From: Roseicyclus persicicus
GTDB lineage: Bacteria > Pseudomonadota > Alphaproteobacteria > Rhodobacterales > Rhodobacteraceae
Length of the DNA stretch: 64,000 nucleotides
NCBI RefSeq assembly: GCF_012395815.1
Contig: NZ_JAAZQQ010000001.1
Location: 248,001-312,000 of the forward strand
Direction of reading: 5' to 3'
The notes below the pieces were generated by a model that searched no databases, was not told the DNA's origin, and worked only from the letters and a program-made list of their open reading frames with translations. Shown here in pieces: positions 35,908 to 44,273 of this stretch (positions within the stretch are counted from its first letter, which is position 1; the number at the start of each line of letters is the position of its first letter). Both the position numbers and the translations under genes were made by a program.

Positions 35908-36824
35908 CCGGCCACCCGCAGGGGCGGCAGGACGCGCTCGATCCGGGCGCGGTAGGGCTCGTATTGCGGCGGCAGCTTCAGCGCCTCGCCCAGATGCGCG
36001 GCGTCCTCGTCCACGGCGAAGCCCGGCGGGTCGGTGGCGATCTCGAACAGCACGCCGCCCGGTTCGCGGAAGTAGATCGCGTTGAAATACTGCCGGTCGC
36101 GCACCTCGGTCACGGCGTGGCCGGCGCTGCGCAGGCGCTCCTGCCACTCGGCCTGCACGGCGTCGTCCTCGGCGCGGAAGGCGACGTGGTGGATGGTGCC
36201 CGCGCCCTGCCGCCCGATCGACGGGGCATCGGAGCGGATCAGGTCGACCACCGTGCCGCGCGCGTCGCCCGGCGTGACGAGGCGCAGGCGTTCGATCCCG
36301 CCCGCGGTTTCGTGGCCGGCCTCGGCATAGCCGAAGTGGTCCGTCAGGAGGCGGGCGGTGGGGGCGAGGTCGGCCTCCCACAGCGTGACGGAGTGGAACC
36401 CGTCGAGCGGCTCGTCCGACACGCGGTTGGTCTCCACGAGGTCCACCGGCGCGCCGTCGGGGTCGCGCAGCGTGATGACGCGCTGGCCGAAGCGGTCAAA
36501 GGGGCCGTCGAAGTCAACGGCGTCGGCGGCCAGCCGTTCCATCCAGCCGTCGAACTGGCCGGCGGGCACGGCGTAGGCGTAGCCCGCGGCCATGCCGGGG
36601 CCGGCGCGGCCGGGGCCGGCGTCGACGAAGGGGAAGAAGGTCAGGATCGTGCCCGGCTCGGCGCCGGTGTTGCCGTAGTAGAGGTGGTAGACGTCGGGCG
36701 CGTCGAAGTTGACGGTCTTCTTGACCAGCCGCTGGCGCAGCGTGCCGGTGTAGAAATCGACGTTGGCCTGCGGCGGGCCGGAGATGGCGGTGACATGGTG
36801 GATGCCGGGGATGCGGCGGGGCAT
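35904..36824 (-). CDS. VOC-family ring-cleaving dioxygenase (MhqO-like)
   Basis: 306 residues. Two glyoxalase/VOC halves: IPGIHHVTAISGPPQANVDFYTGTLRQRLVKKTVNFD at the start and TIHHVAFRAEDD in the second half. The metal ligands are likely His9/His10 region, His in the IHHVAF motif and Glu in GGVLFEIATD. The closest known type is hydroquinone-specific ring-cleaving dioxygenase. Coupled to the hydrolase gene downstream by ATGA. Confidence 0.85.
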   Translation of the reverse strand: MPRRIPGIHHVTAISGPPQANVDFYTGTLRQRLVKKTVNFDAPDVYHLYYGNTGAEPGTILTFFPFVDAGPGRAGPGMAAGYAYAVPAGQFDGWMERLAADAVDFDGPFDRFGQRVITLRDPDGAPVDLVETNRVSDEPLDGFHSVTLWEADLAPTARLLTDHFGYAEAGHETAGGIERLRLVTPGDARGTVVDLIRSDAPSIGRQGAGTIHHVAFRAEDDAVQAEWQERLRSAGHAVTEVRDRQYFNAIYFREPGGVLFEIATDPPGFAVDEDAAHLGEALKLPPQYEPYRARIERVLPPLRVAG

Positions 36825-36946
36825 GGCTGTGGCCTCCTCAGGGATGCATGGGCGGGGCGGGGCCCCGGTTGCGGCTTGAGATGGCGCAGGGCGGGCCGCG
36901 CATCAATGCACATGGGCACAGGGTGACTGTGCAGGCCCGCGCAGGC

Positions 36947-37387
36947 TCAGGCGCTGGGGGCGGCGGTGCAGGCCTCGAAGGCGGCGACCTCGGGGGCGGC
37001 GCCCGCAAGCGAGAAGGGCACCGCGACATCGCCCGCCAGCATCGCGGCGACGAGGTTCCCGGACAGGCCGTTCAGGACATTGCCGAAGCCGCGGTCGGTG
37101 ACGGTCAGCGACAGGCCGTCGTCGGACAGGCTGTGGCGGTCGGTGCCGATGGTCAGCTCGGCCCCGCCGAGGAAGGCGATCTCGAAGCGGGGGACGGCGG
37201 GCCAGGGCTCGGGCCGGGTGACGGTGATGGAATAGACCGGCAGGGACGGGTCGTAGGTCAGGCGCACCTCGCCCGCGGCGGGATCGCTGTGGGTGAGGGT
37301 GCAGAGCGCGCCCTCGACCCCGGCCTGCCAGGCGGCGGCGGGGCCCGCGGCGGCGACAAGGGCGGCGAGGAGGGCGAGGCGGCGCAT
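36947..37387 (-). CDS. Secreted protein of unknown function
   Basis: 146 residues. Signal peptide MRRLALLAALVAAAGPAAA (cleavage before WQAG). The mature part is beta-rich with two cysteines (GALCTLTHS and FEACTAAPSA) at its ends, likely a disulfide. The sequence around TLTHSDPAAGEVRLTYDPSLP is not recognised. The start at 37387 was set by the signal peptide. Divergent from the rhodanese gene. Confidence 0.65.
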   Translation of the reverse strand: MRRLALLAALVAAAGPAAAWQAGVEGALCTLTHSDPAAGEVRLTYDPSLPVYSITVTRPEPWPAVPRFEIAFLGGAELTIGTDRHSLSDDGLSLTVTDRGFGNVLNGLSGNLVAAMLAGDVAVPFSLAGAAPEVAAFEACTAAPSA

Positions 37388-37498
37388 GGCGCAAGGGTAG
37401 TGCGGCGGGCGGGGCCGGCCAGGGGTGCGACGACAGGCGGGTTGACCCAAGGGCCCGGCAGGCGGACCCTTGCGGGAGTGGAGACAAGGGAGGATCCC

Positions 37499-38101
37499 AT
37501 GCGGAAGATGACCCTGACACTGGCGCTGCTGGCCCTGCCGGCGGCGGCGCTCGCCGACCCGGTCGGCATCACCCCCGACATGATGTCGGTCAGCGTGCCG
37601 ACGGCGACCGGCATGGTCGAGATCATGCGCAACCAGGACAATGACAACCGCCTGTCGGGCGACTGGACGCTGACCTCGCGGCCCTGCCCCAATTTCTGCA
37701 TCCAGCCGATGGTTCCCGCACCCGGCGTGACGCCGGTGGGCGAGCTGGAGGTGATCGCGGCGCTGCAGGACGAGGACACCGTGGTGATCGACGGGCGCGT
37801 CCGGCCCGAATTCGAGGCCGGCACCATTCCGGGCGCGGTGTCGGTGCCCTATACCGAGGCCGCCGACCGGCTGGGCGAGCTGGGCTGCGAGCCCGACTTC
37901 GACGGCTGGATCTGCGACGGCGAGGGCGTGGCCCGTGTCGTGCTGTTCTGCAACGGGCCGTGGTGCGGCCAGTCGCCCACCGCGGCGCGGCGGATGATCG
38001 AGGCGGGGTTCCCGGCCGAGAACATCAGCTACTACCGCGGCGGAATGCAGAGCTGGCAGATGCTGGGCCTGACCGTGGTGCCCGGCGGCGCGGGCGGCTG
38101 A
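37499..38101 (+). CDS. Periplasmic rhodanese-like protein
   Basis: 200 residues. Signal peptide (MRKMTLTLALLALPAAALA), then a short N-terminal region with CPNFC, then a rhodanese domain (about 85-195). The persulfide-forming Cys is in VVLFCNGPWCGQS. Such proteins carry sulfur or act on thiosulfate or cyanide in the periplasm. AAGGGAGG lies 6 nt before the ATG. It lies less than 1 kb from the soe sulfite-oxidation genes, which may or may not be related. Confidence 0.8.
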   Translation: MRKMTLTLALLALPAAALADPVGITPDMMSVSVPTATGMVEIMRNQDNDNRLSGDWTLTSRPCPNFCIQPMVPAPGVTPVGELEVIAALQDEDTVVIDGRVRPEFEAGTIPGAVSVPYTEAADRLGELGCEPDFDGWICDGEGVARVVLFCNGPWCGQSPTAARRMIEAGFPAENISYYRGGMQSWQMLGLTVVPGGAGG

Positions 38102-38165
38102 GGCCGCCCCGCGGGGGCGACGGCCGCGGCCGGACGGGCGCAGGGGCGCGGCCGCCTGCGCCCGG

Positions 38166-38504
38166 TCATTCGACCCGTGTCATCAGCAGCATGGCGGCCA
38201 GCGCGCAGCCGATCCCGGCGCATTCGCGCAGGCCCAGCCGTTCGCCGAACACCGCCGCGCCGATCAGGGCGAGCGCCACCAGCGTCAGCATGGAATAGGC
38301 GACGCCGGCCTGGCCGAGGCTCAGGTGGCGCATCGCGCCGAACCACAGCAGCGCCGAGATGCCGTAGAGCACGATGCCGACCACCACGAGCAGCGACAGG
38401 GCGGCAAGGCCGCGGTCGGCGGCGAGCTTGAGAAGGAAATCGCCGGCGATCACCACCAGTGCCGTGACGGTGATGAAGCCGAACCCGAGTGTGATGCTTT
38501 GCAT
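38166..38504 (-). CDS. Small multidrug-resistance (EmrE-like) membrane protein
   Basis: 112 residues with four helices. The pattern FITVTALVVIAGDFLLKLA, LWFGAMRHLSLGQAGVAYSMLTLVALALIGAAVFGERLG matches the DMT/SMR fold. The helix-1 Glu of EmrE is not evident (an Asp, GDF, sits nearby), so export of cations is not assured. A GC hairpin (CCCGCGC/GCGCGGG) sits just before the start and no clear ribosome-binding site is seen. The start is uncertain. Confidence 0.65.
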   Translation of the reverse strand: MQSITLGFGFITVTALVVIAGDFLLKLAADRGLAALSLLVVVGIVLYGISALLWFGAMRHLSLGQAGVAYSMLTLVALALIGAAVFGERLGLRECAGIGCALAAMLLMTRVE

Positions 38505-38641
38505 GATACGATCCCGCGCGCTTGCGCGGGCCTCCCGCTTAAAGGGCCAGCCTGCGGGCAGGGCGGCGACGGGACAATGGCGGATGTCCCTACCCTGGGC
38601 GGCGGTCGCGGGTCCGGCGGTGCGACCGGGCGTGCGGGCCG

Positions 38642-39520
38642 TCAGCCCCGCGCGCCGTAGTAGAGGCCGACGACGTGCTCGGCCTCGGCGAAGAACAGCC
38701 AGCGCGAGGCGAGCATCCCCGCGACGTGGCTCAGCACCGCGAGCCCGCCCAGCAGGTGCCCCGCGCCTGGCACCAGGATCAGCCCGAGCGGCAGGGCATA
38801 GCCGAAGGTCAGCGCGAGCGCCCGCAGCTTGCGCGCATGTTTGCGGCCGACGCGGTGCACCATTTCCCGCAGCAGGTAGTTCGTGCCCGTGTGCGGCGGC
38901 GCGAAGGCCCGGATGCGCCCCGGCGCCCCGAGCCCCGTGGCCGAGGCGAGGCTCTGCCCGACCTCGGCGAAGCGCGCGTCGCCGACCTTCCAGTGCCCGA
39001 CCTGGATCAGCCCCGCCACCAGCAGGAGCACCGAGGCGGGCGTGATCTGCCCGGCGAGCAGCGCGCCCCCGGCGAGGCTGGCCGACACCAGGTGCAGCGG
39101 CGTCAGCACCTGGTTCCAGCGGGGGACGGCGCGGATCTGGGTGTAGATCATCGCGGTGGCCAGCACGGTGGCGAGCGACAGCGCCGCGCCGAGCCAGCCG
39201 AGGGGGGTGAAGGTGACGCCGAGAAACACCGCGGCGGCGGCATGGAGGCCCATCACGACAAGGGCCGCGACGGCGGCCCAGGCCTCGCGGCTGAGCCAGC
39301 TGGAGCGCCATTGGCTGAAGGCCTTGAGCGCGCGTTCGGGATGGCCGAGGTGGAAGGTCGAGGCGACGAGCCCACCGACGGCCAGCGCGTAGGCGATCAG
39401 GAAGAACCAGAACGCCGTCCAGCCGGTGACCTCGGGCTCGCCGATGCCGAGAAAGACGAGGAGGCCGAAGCCGAGCCCCGAGAGCACCGTGAACAGGATG
39501 ACGGAAGGCGCCGGGTGCAT
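38642..39520 (-). CDS. soeC: Membrane anchor subunit SoeC (DmsC type)
   Basis: 292 residues with eight predicted helices in the DmsC pattern, including FHLGHPERALKAFSQWRSSWLSREAW, a conserved loop of DMSO-reductase anchor subunits. It passes electrons between the iron-sulfur subunit and quinone. Its ATG overlaps the soeB stop. It is assigned as SoeC because of the accompanying SoeA-like catalytic subunit; a different DMSO-reductase-family enzyme cannot be excluded. Confidence 0.75.
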   Translation of the reverse strand: MHPAPSVILFTVLSGLGFGLLVFLGIGEPEVTGWTAFWFFLIAYALAVGGLVASTFHLGHPERALKAFSQWRSSWLSREAWAAVAALVVMGLHAAAAVFLGVTFTPLGWLGAALSLATVLATAMIYTQIRAVPRWNQVLTPLHLVSASLAGGALLAGQITPASVLLLVAGLIQVGHWKVGDARFAEVGQSLASATGLGAPGRIRAFAPPHTGTNYLLREMVHRVGRKHARKLRALALTFGYALPLGLILVPGAGHLLGGLAVLSHVAGMLASRWLFFAEAEHVVGLYYGARG

Positions 39521-40266
39521 CAGAGCCGCTCGAGCGCGCGGTCGAGCCAGCCGAGGAAGCCCTGCGGGCTGTCGGCGACAGGTTCGAGGAAGGGGGCGAG
39601 GACCGAGGCGTCCTCCCAGCGGTCCCTGGGGCGCGGGGGGAGGTACTTGTTGACGGGCTTCGTGCCGAGGTCGGGCATCAGGTCAAGGCCGGCGCGGTCG
39701 GCGACCAGCCGGCTGACCGCGCTGTCGGGGTCGGCGAGGTCGCCGAAGTGCCGCGCGCCGGTGGGGCAGGTGCGGACGCAGGCGGGCTCGCGGTCTTCTT
39801 CTGCAAGATTTTCGTTGTAGATGCGGTCGACGCAGAGCGTGCATTTCTTCATGACGCGCGCCGTGGCGTCCATTTCGCGGGCGCCGTAGGGGCAGGCCCA
39901 GGCGCAGAGGCCGCAGCCGATGCAGTCGGATTCATTTACAAGAACGATGCCATCCTCGGCGCGCTTGTAGCTGGCGCCGGTGGGGCAGACGGTGACGCAG
40001 GGCGCGTCGTCGCAATGCAGGCAGGATTTCGGGAAGTGGACGATCTGCGCCGGGGCGTTTTCCGGCGTGATTTCATAGGTATGGACCCGGTTCAGGAAGG
40101 TGCCCGAGGGGTCTGGGCCGTAGGGGTCCTGGTCGCTGAGGGGGGCGCCGTAATTCTCGGTGTTCCAGCCCTTGCAGGCGACGACGCAGGCCTGGCAGCC
40201 GACGCAGGTGTCGAGGTCGATGACGAGGCCGAGCTTGCGGTCGGTGCGGGCGGGCAGGCAGGTCAT
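39520..40266 (-). CDS. soeB: Iron-sulfur subunit SoeB (four 4Fe-4S)
   Basis: 248 residues. Four ferredoxin-type cysteine groups are visible: CVGCQACVVACKGW, CLHCDDAPCVTVCPTGA, CIGCGLCAWACPYGA and CTLCVDR with CVRTCPTGA. This is the electron-transfer subunit of a membrane-bound molybdenum enzyme. It overlaps soeC by one base at stop/start. The alpha/beta hydrolase gene separates it from the catalytic subunit gene. Confidence 0.82.
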   Translation of the reverse strand: MTCLPARTDRKLGLVIDLDTCVGCQACVVACKGWNTENYGAPLSDQDPYGPDPSGTFLNRVHTYEITPENAPAQIVHFPKSCLHCDDAPCVTVCPTGASYKRAEDGIVLVNESDCIGCGLCAWACPYGAREMDATARVMKKCTLCVDRIYNENLAEEDREPACVRTCPTGARHFGDLADPDSAVSRLVADRAGLDLMPDLGTKPVNKYLPPRPRDRWEDASVLAPFLEPVADSPQGFLGWLDRALERL

Positions 40267-40314
40267 GGCGCGTCACATCCCGTACAAGGGGCGTACACAG
40301 CCTGTGCATACGGC

Positions 40315-41157
40315 TCAGCCATCGGCGCCCCCTGTGCCCTGCGCGGCCACGAAGCCCGCGAGATCGTCGGCGAAGCGGTCGGGCGCCTCGAGGAAGGGGG
40401 CGTGGCCGACGCCTGCGTAGCCGAGGAAGCGGCCGTTGGGCATGAGGCGGGCGGCGGCCTCGCCGGTGGCGGGGGTGACGACGCTGTCGGACAGGCCGTG
40501 GATGACGAGGCCCGGGCAGGCCATCGCGGCGTAGACCGGGCGGACGTCGACATCGGCGCCGAACAGCGCGCGGCGGACATGGGCGGGGCAGAGCATGTTG
40601 GCGCCGACGAGGCTGGCGTAGGTGAGGCGGTCCAGGGGCTGTTCGGTGCAGGCGTCCACGAAGCGGGCGGTGGCGGCCAGCCGGCGCGGCACGTCGTCGG
40701 TGTAGAGGTCGCGGTCGCGGCCGGGGGAGGCGGCGCCCACCATCCAGTCCTCGCGCGCGGCGCCGATGGCGAGGATGCCGCCCGCCAGCACGATGCCGGC
40801 GAGGTGGGCGTCGCCATGGGTGGCGATGTGGGCGGCGATGACGCGGGAGCCGTAGGACCAGCCGGCGAGGGTGGGGCGGTGGAGGCGTTCGGCGTCGATC
40901 ACCGCCTGCACGTCGTCGCCCCAGAGCGCGGTGTCGGTGTAGGCGGCGGGGTCGGCGGGCTGGTCGGAGGCGCCATGGCCGCGCAGGTCCATCGCGACGA
41001 GGTGGAAGCGGTCGGCCAGCCGGTCGAGCGTGGGTTGCCAGCAGGTGAACTGCTGCGCCCAGCCGTGGATCAGGAGGATCGCCGGCGCGCCGGGGTCGCC
41101 CGCGGTGGTGTAGGCGATGCGGGTGCCGTCGGAGGATGTCGCGTGGCGGGTGGTCAT
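40315..41157 (-). CDS. Alpha/beta hydrolase inside the soe locus
   Basis: 280 residues. Oxyanion motif LLIHGWAQQ, nucleophile elbow GWSYGS (Ser), Asp in VIHGLSDSVV and the catalytic His in GVGHAPFLE. It resembles the BioH/haloperoxidase group. All genes here run on the minus strand in the order catalytic subunit, hydrolase, soeB, soeC, so it may be co-transcribed with the oxidoreductase. The role in sulfite metabolism is unclear. A dispersed repeat sits between it and soeA. Confidence 0.85.
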   Translation of the reverse strand: MTTRHATSSDGTRIAYTTAGDPGAPAILLIHGWAQQFTCWQPTLDRLADRFHLVAMDLRGHGASDQPADPAAYTDTALWGDDVQAVIDAERLHRPTLAGWSYGSRVIAAHIATHGDAHLAGIVLAGGILAIGAAREDWMVGAASPGRDRDLYTDDVPRRLAATARFVDACTEQPLDRLTYASLVGANMLCPAHVRRALFGADVDVRPVYAAMACPGLVIHGLSDSVVTPATGEAAARLMPNGRFLGYAGVGHAPFLEAPDRFADDLAGFVAAQGTGGADG

Positions 41158-41212
41158 GCGCTGCGTCTCGTGGAAGCGGAGGGGTTTCGCCCGCTTGTGC
41201 GGGCGACCGAAG

Positions 41213-41268
41213 CGAGGGGGGCTGTCTGCCCCCCTCGACCCCCCGAGAGTATTTGGAAAGCAAAGATG
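41213..41268 (+). repeat. Hairpin + GAGTATTT-tail dispersed element, copy C
   Basis: A 10-bp stem CGAGGGGGGC/GCCCCCCTCG with loop TGTCT (41213-41237) is followed by the tail GAGTATTTGGAAAGCAAAG + ATG (41247-41268). It lies between soeA and the hydrolase gene but reads on the opposite strand to both, unlike the other copies. Confidence 0.85.
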
Positions 41269-41275
41269 CGGGGGG

Positions 41276-44101
41276 TCATGGGCCGATCTTCCAGGCGAGG
41301 GTGGCGGGGCCCTGCCCGACGGGCGAGGCGAGCGGGGGGAAGGCGGGTTGCGATTCCTGCGGGGCGGGGGCCTTTTCGACGCGGACGCGGAGGTCGAACC
41401 AGGCGGCTTGTCCCGTCACCGGGTCGGAGTTGGCCCAGCGGTGGCCGTCGCCCCTGGGCGGCAGAAGTTCATGTATAAGATGATTGAGAAGGAAGCCGCG
41501 GGTCGCCTCGGGCGCCCTGGGGTCGAGCGCCCAGGCGCCCTTGCGCTTGCCGATGGCGTTCCAGGTCCAGACCGTGTGCGGGTTCAGGGCGGCCATGTGG
41601 GCGACGGGCACCACGATCTCGCCATGGGGGGAGGTGACGCGGGCCCAGTCGCCCTCGGCGAAGCCCTGCGCCTCCCAGACGGCGGTGGGCAGGTAGAGGG
41701 GGTTTTCCCCGTGGATCTGCCGGAGCCAGGCGTTCTGGCTGCCCCAGCTGTGATACATCGCCATCGGGCGCTGGGTGAGGGCGTGGAGCGGGTAGTCGGA
41801 CTGGTCGATCGCGGCCTGTTCCAGCGGTTCGGACCAGTGCGGGAGCGGGTCCATCGCGGCGACGAGGCGGGCGCGGAGGTGGTCGGGCGGCTGGTGGTCG
41901 CCCTGGCCTTCGGCGGCGCGCTGGAAGCGGCGCAGCGGTTCGAGCCAGAGGTTGAAGAGGTAGGGCTGTCGCCTGTCCTGCAGGCCGAGCGCGATGGCCC
42001 AGTCCTGGTAGGCCGCGTTCCACGGCTTCATGAAGCGGGCGCCGGTGGGGATATGGTGGGTGAAGACGCCGCCGTTGTCGATGTAGCGCGCGATCTGGTC
42101 CCCGTTGGGCGCGCCGCGACCCGTGTCGGTGCCGTCGCCGCGGAAGCCCATCAGGGGGCCGATGCCGGGGCGGCGTTCGTGGCGCTGGATGTAGTCGGCG
42201 TAGTCGGCGTAGGCGGGGCGGCCGTCGTCGGTGACGAAGCCCGGCAGGCCCAGCCGCGCGCCGAGGTCGATCAGGACGGACTGGAAGCCGCGCACGTCGC
42301 GGTCGGGCTCCACCACCGGCCAGCGGATCGCGTCGCCCGCGGCGTCGGCCTCGGAGATCGGGCGGTCGAGCAGGCTGATGCAGTCGTGGCGTTCGAGGTA
42401 GGTGGTGTCGGGCAGGATCAGGTCGGCATAGGCGACCATCTCGGAGGAATAGGCGTCGGAGTAGATGATGCGGGGGATGACATACTCGCCCGTGTCCGGG
42501 TCGATGTCGGTGAGCATCCGGGTGACGCGTTCCGTGCCCATCGAGGAGTTCCACGCCATGTTCGCCATGTAGAGGAACAGGGTGTCGATCCTGTAGGGGT
42601 CGCCGGCATGGGCATTGGCGATGACCATGTGCATCAGGCCATGGGCGGACAGCGGGTTTTCCCAGCTGAACGCCTTGTCGATGCGCAGCGGCCGGCCCGC
42701 GGCGTCGACGGCGAGATCCTCGGGGCCGAGGGGGAAGCCGAGGTGCGGCCCTTTCAGCGGCTGGCCGGGGGTGGCGCGGGCGTTCGGGCGCGGCTGGGCC
42801 TCCATCGGTTTGGGGCAGGGCGGCTTGAAGCGGAAGCCGCCGGGGGTTTCCACGGTGCCGAGCAGGATCTGCAGCAGGTGCAGCGCGCGGGCGGTCTGGA
42901 AGCCGTTGGAATGGGCCGAGATGCCGCGCATGGCGTGCATGGCGACGGGGCGGCCGGTGACGGTTTCGTGGCGTTCGCCGCGGAAATCGGTCCAGGGCTC
43001 GGCGATCTCGATCGCCTGATCGAAGGCGACATGGGCGAGCTCGGCTGCCAGCGCCCGGATGCGGGGCGCGGGGACGCCGCAGCGGTCGGCGACCGTCTCG
43101 GGGGCGTAGTCGGGCGACAGGTAGCGGTCGGCTAGGATCTGGAACACCGGGCGGTGGGTGATGCCGGCGCGGCGGTAGCCATGGGCGAGGCCGGGTTTCA
43201 CCCCGGGCGCGTCGAAGGCCACGGGCAGGCCGGTGCGGCGGTCGAGGACCAGCGGCTTGCCGGCGGCGTCGCGCAGGAACAGGCCGCGGTCGGGGCTTTT
43301 GGGGTCCTCGTTCACCAGCAGGGGCGCGTTGGTCCAGCGCGCGAGGTAGTCGAGGTCGACCTTGCCGGCCTGCAGGAGGCAATGAACCAGCGACAGGATC
43401 AGGAGGCCGTCGGTGCCGGGTGTGATGCCGATCCAGTCGTCTGCGACGGCGTTGTAGCCGGTGCGGATCGGGTTGATCCCGATGATCCGCGCGCCGCGGT
43501 CCTTGAGCTGGCCGATGCCGATCTTGATCGGGTTCGAATCATGGTCCTCGGCCACGCCGAAGAGGAGGAGGAGCCTGGCCCGCTCCCAATCCGGCTGGCC
43601 GAATTCCCAGAAGGCGCCGCCCATCGTGGCGATGCCCGCGGCGGCCATGTTGACCGAGCAGAAGCCGCCATGGGCCGCGTAGTTCGGCGTGCCGAACATC
43701 TGCGCCCACCAGCCGGTCAGCGACTGCGACTGGTCGCGGCCGGTGAAGAAGGCGAGTTTCTCGGGCGCGGTGGCGCGGAGCGGGGCCATCCAGTCGACGG
43801 CGGTCTGCAGCGCCTCGTCCCAGCTGATCTCCTCGAACTGGCCGGAGCCGCGCGGGCCGACCCGGCGCAGCGGCGCGCGCAGGCGGGAGGGCGCGTTGAC
43901 CTGCATGATCCCCGCGCTGCCCTTGGCGCAGAGCACGCCCTTGTTCACCGGGTGGTCGCGGTTGCCCTCGATGTAGGCGACGCGGCCGCCCTTGAGGTGC
44001 ACGTCGATCCCGCAGCGGCAGGCGCACATGTAGCAGGTGGTCTTGTGCGTCGCGTCGCCGATCGGCGGCGACAGGTCGAGCGTCGGTTGCTGGTGCGCCA
44101 T
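41276..44101 (-). CDS. soeA: Molybdopterin catalytic subunit SoeA (sulfite dehydrogenase)
   Basis: 941 residues, DMSO-reductase superfamily. The N-terminal 4Fe-4S site is Cys23, Cys26, Cys30 and Cys58 (TTCYMCACRC ... GVLCAKG). FTGRDQSQSLTGWW and DLILPDTTYLERHD are in the Mo-bis-MGD domains, and a molydopterin dinucleotide-binding domain is at the C-terminus. There is no Tat signal, so it is cytoplasmic, as known for SoeA of Allochromatium and roseobacters, which oxidises sulfite and reduces quinone. The start at 44101 lies just ahead of the cysteine motif. Confidence 0.78.
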   Translation of the reverse strand: MAHQQPTLDLSPPIGDATHKTTCYMCACRCGIDVHLKGGRVAYIEGNRDHPVNKGVLCAKGSAGIMQVNAPSRLRAPLRRVGPRGSGQFEEISWDEALQTAVDWMAPLRATAPEKLAFFTGRDQSQSLTGWWAQMFGTPNYAAHGGFCSVNMAAAGIATMGGAFWEFGQPDWERARLLLLFGVAEDHDSNPIKIGIGQLKDRGARIIGINPIRTGYNAVADDWIGITPGTDGLLILSLVHCLLQAGKVDLDYLARWTNAPLLVNEDPKSPDRGLFLRDAAGKPLVLDRRTGLPVAFDAPGVKPGLAHGYRRAGITHRPVFQILADRYLSPDYAPETVADRCGVPAPRIRALAAELAHVAFDQAIEIAEPWTDFRGERHETVTGRPVAMHAMRGISAHSNGFQTARALHLLQILLGTVETPGGFRFKPPCPKPMEAQPRPNARATPGQPLKGPHLGFPLGPEDLAVDAAGRPLRIDKAFSWENPLSAHGLMHMVIANAHAGDPYRIDTLFLYMANMAWNSSMGTERVTRMLTDIDPDTGEYVIPRIIYSDAYSSEMVAYADLILPDTTYLERHDCISLLDRPISEADAAGDAIRWPVVEPDRDVRGFQSVLIDLGARLGLPGFVTDDGRPAYADYADYIQRHERRPGIGPLMGFRGDGTDTGRGAPNGDQIARYIDNGGVFTHHIPTGARFMKPWNAAYQDWAIALGLQDRRQPYLFNLWLEPLRRFQRAAEGQGDHQPPDHLRARLVAAMDPLPHWSEPLEQAAIDQSDYPLHALTQRPMAMYHSWGSQNAWLRQIHGENPLYLPTAVWEAQGFAEGDWARVTSPHGEIVVPVAHMAALNPHTVWTWNAIGKRKGAWALDPRAPEATRGFLLNHLIHELLPPRGDGHRWANSDPVTGQAAWFDLRVRVEKAPAPQESQPAFPPLASPVGQGPATLAWKIGP

Positions 44102-44202
44102 CCGCCCTCCCCGCGGTCTGGGTGCCTTGGGGCCAAGGTTTGGCCGGGTCGGGGGGCGGATGCAAGGCACCAGCGGGGGTCCGTGCAGTGTCAGACCGGA
44201 TG

Positions 44203-44243
44203 TGTAAACTCAAGTTGACACTTTCGGTCGCGGGGCGGATAGT
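44203..44243 (+). promoter_or_regulatory. bciB promoter with PpsR-like dyad
   Basis: TGTAAACTCAAGTTGACA (44203-44220) is a near-perfect dyad fitting TGT-N12-ACA, the PpsR/CrtJ site of purple bacteria. Its right half contains TTGACA (44215-44220), a consensus -35, followed 17 nt later by GATAGT (44238-44243) as -10. A repressor bound to the dyad would block this promoter. It also lies 102 bp from the divergent soeA start. Confidence 0.55.
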
Positions 44244-44273
44244 GGGGGCCTGCCCTGTGACCGGACCTGCCCC

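Noticed and set aside
38502-38560. Guanidine riboswitch ahead of the SMR gene
   Set aside because: Only a generic GC hairpin with an AAGC loop is present; the ACGR loops of mini-ykkC or the guanidine-I core were not found.
41469-43382. A 637-codon frame within soeA in another register
   Set aside because: Pro/Arg-rich frame-shifted shadow of soeA; no start signal or domain.
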